Of a DNA stretch of 10,030 nt, positions 6,728-10,030 are shown piece after piece. Numbering within the stretch: position 1 is the stretch's first letter; each line of letters starts with the position of its first letter. The position numbers and the translations under genes are program-made. A model generated the notes under the pieces. It was not told the origin of the DNA. It was given only the letters and a program-made list of their open reading frames with translations, and searched no databases. The DNA is taken from the NCBI GenBank assembly GCA_964623265.1, contig CAZUTK010000087.1, forward strand, positions 1 through 10,030, written 5' to 3'. Source of the DNA: CAZUTK01 sp964623265. Its GTDB lineage: Bacteria > Electryoneota > B3-LCP.

Positions 6728-7306
6728 ATGAAAGCAAAATGGATTATTTTCTGTTTGCTCGTAGGGCTGTTTGCTCTAAAAGCACTGGGCGGAGACGGAC
6801 TTTACTGGACGAAGACATATCCGAACGTCGTGAAAGATGTGTCAGATTCCACGAGTAAAGCGGAGCTGTCGCTGTTCTACACTACCCCAGATACGAATAC
6901 CGGATCCTCCGACCTGTACAGTAACTTTTTCAAAGCGCGTACCATCATCGGAAATCGAGGCTATACTCAAGATCTCCCCAGCGAGATGATCATGGCGTAC
7001 CCTTCACAACTGATCTTCCGCGCTGCGGTCTATTCGAGTGCAGCAGCCACGGATTCCGTGATGATGATCCTGAAAGGCAGATACGGAGGAGCCGATGTCA
7101 ATCTGGATACATGTCTGCTCTTACGCACCGGAGCGGTAGGGTCTTACATGCTTCCTACGGCGAAAACTCCGATCGTACTGAAGTTCGATTCACCGTTGGG
7201 TCAGATGGGAGCGTTCGTAGATTCTCTGAGATTCGTTTGGGATCATCGGGGGTCGTTCACTTCCATCCTTTACAACAGCAGCGTGGAACTGATTTACGAT
7301 CCGTAA
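6728..7306 (+). CDS. Unrecognised protein with N-terminal signal peptide
   Basis: I do not recognise this family. From ATG 6728 it has 192 residues (194 if ATG 6722 were used). The N-terminus is a textbook Sec signal: a short basic n-region (MKAKW), a hydrophobic core IIFCLLVGLFALKAL interrupted by one Lys, then a small-residue end ALGGDG, where signal peptidase I could cut after ALG. There is no lipobox at the single N-terminal Cys. The rest is Ser/Thr-rich with alternating hydrophobic residues, suggesting beta structure, and has no second membrane segment. It follows the capsid gene after 10 bases and is probably co-translated with it. Decoration or head-fibre proteins often sit here but are normally not exported, so the signal is odd. 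Alternatives are a periplasmic or surface protein made late in infection, such as a lysis or exclusion factor, or a virion protein whose hydrophobic N-terminus has another role. Confidence 0.72.
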   Translation: MKAKWIIFCLLVGLFALKALGGDGLYWTKTYPNVVKDVSDSTSKAELSLFYTTPDTNTGSSDLYSNFFKARTIIGNRGYTQDLPSEMIMAYPSQLIFRAAVYSSAAATDSVMMILKGRYGGADVNLDTCLLLRTGAVGSYMLPTAKTPIVLKFDSPLGQMGAFVDSLRFVWDHRGSFTSILYNSSVELIYDP

Positions 7307-7315
7307 CCGGCGCAG

Positions 7316-7352
7316 CGGCGGGCGGAGGCGTCCGGTCGCCTCCCCCCCGCCG
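7316..7352 (+). terminator. GC-rich hairpin, possible weak terminator or RNA structure
   Basis: The inner stem pairs GGAGGCG (7324-7330) with CGCCTCC (7337-7343) around the loop TCCGGT. After a 1x2 internal loop (C7323 against C7344-C7345), CGGCGGG (7316-7322) pairs with CCCGCCG (7346-7352). That makes 14 GC-dominated base pairs. The downstream sequence GCGCTTCCTTATAC is only moderately T-rich, so termination would be partial at best. It fills the 70-base gap between the signal-peptide gene and the next gene and could cap or stabilise the upstream message. Confidence 0.45.
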
Positions 7353-7376
7353 GCGCTTCCTTATACTGAGGAAAAT

Positions 7377-7841
7377 ATGCGAAGAATGAGATTCTTGGGG
7401 CAGGTGGAATATGAAATCCACCGTGAGCCCACAGACCAACACCGCAGATTTGAAGAGTTGAGGGCGCTTGTGCGCGAGCCGCTGGATATTTTTAAACTCA
7501 CCCCCGCGGATCAGCATTTTCTGCGCAACTTCTTTTCCGATCCACCGAAGCAGCGCATCACTCGTCAAGCGAAGCTCGATCCAGAACGAGATGGAATGCC
7601 GTTCCGTATCTTTCCGAAGGCAGAAAACGGTCAATACATCACCTATCGGACGCGGGGCAATATCTGTTTCTCCCCGATAGGTGGGACGAATCCATACGGC
7701 GATCCAGAGTATATCTGCTCCACGGTTGACGATGAATATGCTCCCGTGTTGCTGGAGGATCGTTCCCCATGCGGGCAGTATCCCATTTTCGAGCTGGCGG
7801 AAGATGAACCCCGGCGCATACGTAAGAAGAAGGATGGGTAA
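7377..7841 (+). CDS. Unrecognised head-module protein
   Basis: This 154-residue soluble protein matches no family I can name. The N-terminal third is charged and helical (about residues 15-55, including RFEELRALVREPLDIFKLTP). The middle (72-118) looks like beta strands with a Gly/Pro/Asn-rich loop, IGGTNPYGDP. The C-terminus is acidic and then strongly basic (PRRIRKKKDG), which could contact DNA or another virion protein. Cysteines C97, C114 and C132 are present without a metal-site spacing. ATG 7377 is chosen because GAGG (7368-7371) lies 5 bases before it; ATG 7386 is less well placed. The TAATG junction shares one base with the next gene, so the two are translationally coupled. This suggests a role with the adaptor, for example in head completion. 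That role is inferred from position only. Confidence 0.75.
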   Translation: MRRMRFLGQVEYEIHREPTDQHRRFEELRALVREPLDIFKLTPADQHFLRNFFSDPPKQRITRQAKLDPERDGMPFRIFPKAENGQYITYRTRGNICFSPIGGTNPYGDPEYICSTVDDEYAPVLLEDRSPCGQYPIFELAEDEPRRIRKKKDG

Positions 7842-8527
7842 TGACGACGGCTGAATGGGTGTCAGGGGTGAAAGACCTCCTGGCCAAGGGGGGGAATTAC
7901 GGCCTCAGCGATGCCTTAATCCGCTCTTACCTGAATCGCGCAAAACGGGAAGTGGAGCAGAGGACTCTATGTACCTTTCATCCGGATGTAGGTATTTTAA
8001 TAGCCTCGGGTGTAAGAAGCTATGATCTGACTGACGAGACAAAAATCAGCAAAACATCCGGCTGCTCAGTGCGCAAGATTCTGCGGATGTGGATGCGATT
8101 CCCAGGATGTGATCTTCACCACTCAGACGTCGCCGCGCTTTCCTGGCTGCGTGGATTAGGCTCTGTATCGGGAACGCCGCGCTATTATGTCCAGAGCTGG
8201 AGGCGAGATTTGGGCTCCGGGACGCAAGAGGGAATTCTCCTGGAGTTATACCCAGCCCCAGATCAGTCTGCGTCGGATTTGGATTCTTCCCCGCTGCGCT
8301 GCGATATTGTAGAGGATACACCTAATATCTCCTTAACTCAAGATCCGCTGACCCCAGGGCGCGTGGATGATCTGATCCTGTTGAATGCCTGTAAATTGAT
8401 CTGTCAATCTTTCGGTGATGCGAGAATGGCGCTTTTTGAAAGGCAATTTCGCTCAGAACTGGAGATACAGCGTCAATATTACAATGATATCTCTTCTGGA
8501 GATTCGATAACTGGCATAGCAAAATAG
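7841..8527 (+). CDS. Head-tail adaptor (connector) protein
   Basis: This 228-residue protein would bind under the portal ring and join head to tail. The sequence follows the layout common to podophage adaptors. An N-terminal helix pair (SDALIRSYLNRAKREVEQRT, about 23-42) comes first. Then a strand segment (SGVRSYDLTDE, about 56-66) leads into SVRKILRMW. A GTPRYYVQSWR element follows, and then a strand ending in the YPAPD turn (ILLELYPAPD, about 133-142). Last is a C-terminal helix with a GD turn (FGDARMALFERQFRSELEIQRQY). I recognise this order from phage adaptor or neck proteins but cannot name one family. Start ATG 7841 has AAGGA 7 bases upstream and overlaps the TAA of the preceding gene. 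It ends in TAG 8 bases before the next start, within a continuous translation chain. Confidence 0.72.
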   Translation: MTTAEWVSGVKDLLAKGGNYGLSDALIRSYLNRAKREVEQRTLCTFHPDVGILIASGVRSYDLTDETKISKTSGCSVRKILRMWMRFPGCDLHHSDVAALSWLRGLGSVSGTPRYYVQSWRRDLGSGTQEGILLELYPAPDQSASDLDSSPLRCDIVEDTPNISLTQDPLTPGRVDDLILLNACKLICQSFGDARMALFERQFRSELEIQRQYYNDISSGDSITGIAK

Positions 8528-8535
8528 AGGCGGAG

Positions 8536-10030
8536 GTGGGGCGGAGCTATAACGTCCGCATAAGCCGTTTTGATCGCGGTATGCAGCCGGATTTCGACGC
8601 TGCAGATGTGCCGCGGGATTCCCGCGGGGGACACGTCGGCTTTCAGGATGGGAATAATCTCGACTGGAACCGCCGCTACGGCACCCTAAGAAAGGCGCGT
8701 CGCATTGCCCCATTCACCTTTGATAACGCCTGGACCGGAGCGTATGATGTGATTTCTGCTGGGCGACTCTGCTATACGAAGGTGTGGGAAGACGGTATTC
8801 GCGTAGACCGCAAAATGGAGCTGGTCGTCCTGCAGGTACGCGGCGTTCATGGTTTTAACTGGGTAGAACTGGAGCGGGAAATCGGATCTTCTGCTTGGAC
8901 GCTGCGAGATGATTCTGGTTCCTCTTTTTATACAGATTTCAATGTTGGCTCCTCCTCCGTCTGGTCACCATTCGGCTCGACGCGCGTCGGAAAAATTCGC
9001 TGGCTGGAAAAAGACGGCGTTTTGCGAGGTGCGGCAGGCGCCTATATCGATCAAAACCCATCATCTCCCCGCTTCTGGACTTCCGATTCCCACCCCGTCT
9101 GGTTCGGTTATGTGAACCGCCTCCCAATAGAAGACGATAACCCTAAAAATGTGCTCGGCTATTTCCAGAATTATAACTTCGCGGACGCAAATTACGGCAA
9201 ATGCCGCGACGGAACCGCACTCCTCTGGCGAGGGCGCGCCCTGCCGGATTATAAGCCCACGATGACGCTCGTGCCCGATCCCAACGGAAACTCCGTCTGG
9301 GAAACGCACGATAACCTGGGATACCGCACAACCGCCCGAATCCTGTACGCCATCGTCAACGAATACGATGAACATCAGGTGGATGCCCTGCGGGTGGAAC
9401 CTTACTCCGGCTTCAGCTCCTACACGACGGAAAATAGACACACCTGGACGCATAAATTCAAGCTGGTCGTATCCGGAACCCCTACGGGAAGTCTGCAATA
9501 CCAAATCCCAGAACGCCTGTCCGCCTTTCATATCTTCAAAAGCATGGTGGATCTGGGCAAGAGCGATCCCGCCCAAGGAGCTTACTATTACAATAAAAAT
9601 GTGGATTACCCACCCTATCAAAGTCTGTGCCGAGTGGATATCCAGCACGGAGTGGAAGGGGTCTTTTCAGGACTGGGAAAATACTACGACGGAGAGAATC
9701 GAATCGTATTTGGGATCGCAACGGATGAAAATTCCTTCCCCAACATAGATGACAACTTCTGGAAAGATCTGTTCGTGCGAATCGCCGTGTCGAGCGAAAG
9801 GATGGAGGAATATCCCATCACCGCCAGCCGCCGCCTGGAGGCTCAAGGATGGAATATGCAGATTTTCTTCACGCCGAGCCAGAATACGCAATTAATCAGC
9901 GGGCAGTTCTATTCCTTCACCATCAATTCCCGCTGGTTCGAACAAGATGGAAATGTCCAAATCGCCATCATAGACAACGGTGTCTTCGGGGACGTTGCAC
10001 CACCCTGGCTCGTGCCCGGTCTCTCCTTAA
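8536..10030 (+). CDS. Tail nozzle-like virion protein, partial (runs off right edge)
   Basis: From GTG 8536 the frame stays open for 498 codons to the last complete codon at 10029, with no stop, so the 3' end is missing. The start is GTG because AGAGG (8526-8530) stands 5 bases before it; ATG 8581 (residue 16) has no ribosome site and would lose part of a conserved-looking N-terminus. That N-terminus (YNVRISRFDRGMQPDFDAAD, then VPRD, GFQDGNNLDWN and YGTLRKARR) follows a pattern I associate with podophage tail-tube or nozzle proteins of the T7 gp12 kind: a Gly-containing strand, a 'P...D' loop, then a DGNN/N-x-D segment and a basic strand. The remainder is rich in W, Y, G and short beta strands, with no coiled coil or membrane segment. 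T7 gp12 has nearly 800 residues, so a longer gene is expected. A fibre or another beta-rich virion protein cannot be excluded. Confidence 0.8.
   Translation, partial: MGRSYNVRISRFDRGMQPDFDAADVPRDSRGGHVGFQDGNNLDWNRRYGTLRKARRIAPFTFDNAWTGAYDVISAGRLCYTKVWEDGIRVDRKMELVVLQVRGVHGFNWVELEREIGSSAWTLRDDSGSSFYTDFNVGSSSVWSPFGSTRVGKIRWLEKDGVLRGAAGAYIDQNPSSPRFWTSDSHPVWFGYVNRLPIEDDNPKNVLGYFQNYNFADANYGKCRDGTALLWRGRALPDYKPTMTLVPDPNGNSVWETHDNLGYRTTARILYAIVNEYDEHQVDALRVEPYSGFSSYTTENRHTWTHKFKLVVSGTPTGSLQYQIPERLSAFHIFKSMVDLGKSDPAQGAYYYNKNVDYPPYQSLCRVDIQHGVEGVFSGLGKYYDGENRIVFGIATDENSFPNIDDNFWKDLFVRIAVSSERMEEYPITASRRLEAQGWNMQIFFTPSQNTQLISGQFYSFTINSRWFEQDGNVQIAIIDNGVFGDVAPPWLVPGLSL
8611..8627. repeat. Perfect 7-bp GC inverted repeat inside the tail gene
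   Basis: CCGCGGG (8611-8617) and CCCGCGG (8621-8627) are exact reverse complements around ATT. With a four-base bulge the stem extends through GATGTG (8605-8610) pairing with CACGTC (8632-8637), including one G-T wobble. It lies 75 bases after the GTG start and encodes PRDSRG. It could slow early elongation or be incidental to GC-rich Pro/Arg codons. Confidence 0.4.

Noticed and set aside
9061..9648. 195-codon open frame on the - strand
   Set aside because: It lies wholly antisense to the tail gene, whose + frame has coherent composition and a continuing operon context. The antisense reading lacks a ribosome site and any recognisable domain.
1..10030. CRISPR array, insertion sequence, integrase, anti-defence or retroelement system
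   Set aside because: There are no regularly spaced repeats, terminal inverted repeats flanking a transposase, reverse transcriptase motifs or recombinase motifs. The content is explained by head and tail morphogenesis genes.

Overview
The window reads as the virion-morphogenesis (head and neck) module of a tailed double-stranded DNA phage or a prophage derived from one. All genes lie on the + strand in the classical order: large terminase, portal, scaffold, major capsid protein, two unrecognised proteins, a head-tail adaptor-like protein, and a long tail or virion gene running off the right edge. The capsid protein has the signature pattern of the N4 gp56-like capsid family. Together with the short adaptor followed by a tail-nozzle-like N-terminus, this points to a podovirus-type virion. 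That morphology is an inference. The host cannot be named. It uses AGGAG-type Shine-Dalgarno sites and sigma70-type promoters, and TAA, TAG and TGA all act as stops, so the genetic code is standard bacterial.

Layout. Positions 1-397 hold no substantial gene. This stretch is G-rich on the + strand and contains two G-runs that form a compact quadruplex motif, a perfect 7-bp GC hairpin, and an AT-rich tract. It ends in a near-perfect sigma70 promoter with an UP-like element. The promoter would start transcription within a few bases of the terL ATG, so the mRNA is probably leaderless or nearly so. No small terminase gene is visible. terL (398-2548) and the portal gene (2533-4407) overlap by 16 bases. 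The scaffold (4484-5404) and major capsid protein (5443-6717) follow, each behind a strong ribosome binding site. Next is a small protein with an apparent Sec signal peptide (6728-7306), which is unusual inside a head module. A GC-rich hairpin (7316-7352) separates it from an unrecognised 154-residue protein (7377-7841). That gene shares one base with the adaptor-like gene (7841-8527). From GTG 8536 an open frame of 498 codons continues past the right edge without a stop.

How the genes work together. Scaffold and capsid protein build a procapsid on the portal, the terminase fills it with DNA, and the adaptor and the last protein close the portal and start the tail. The whole cluster looks like one late operon driven from the promoter before terL.

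Points for a second look: the leaderless-type terL promoter; the terL N-terminal extension combined with a missing small terminase; an A9 tract in terL whose -1 frame would give a protein of about 200 residues; a four-cysteine cluster in the terL linker; the signal-peptide protein; and a reversal of GC skew within terL. I found no CRISPR array, tRNA, rRNA, insertion sequence, integrase or defence system.
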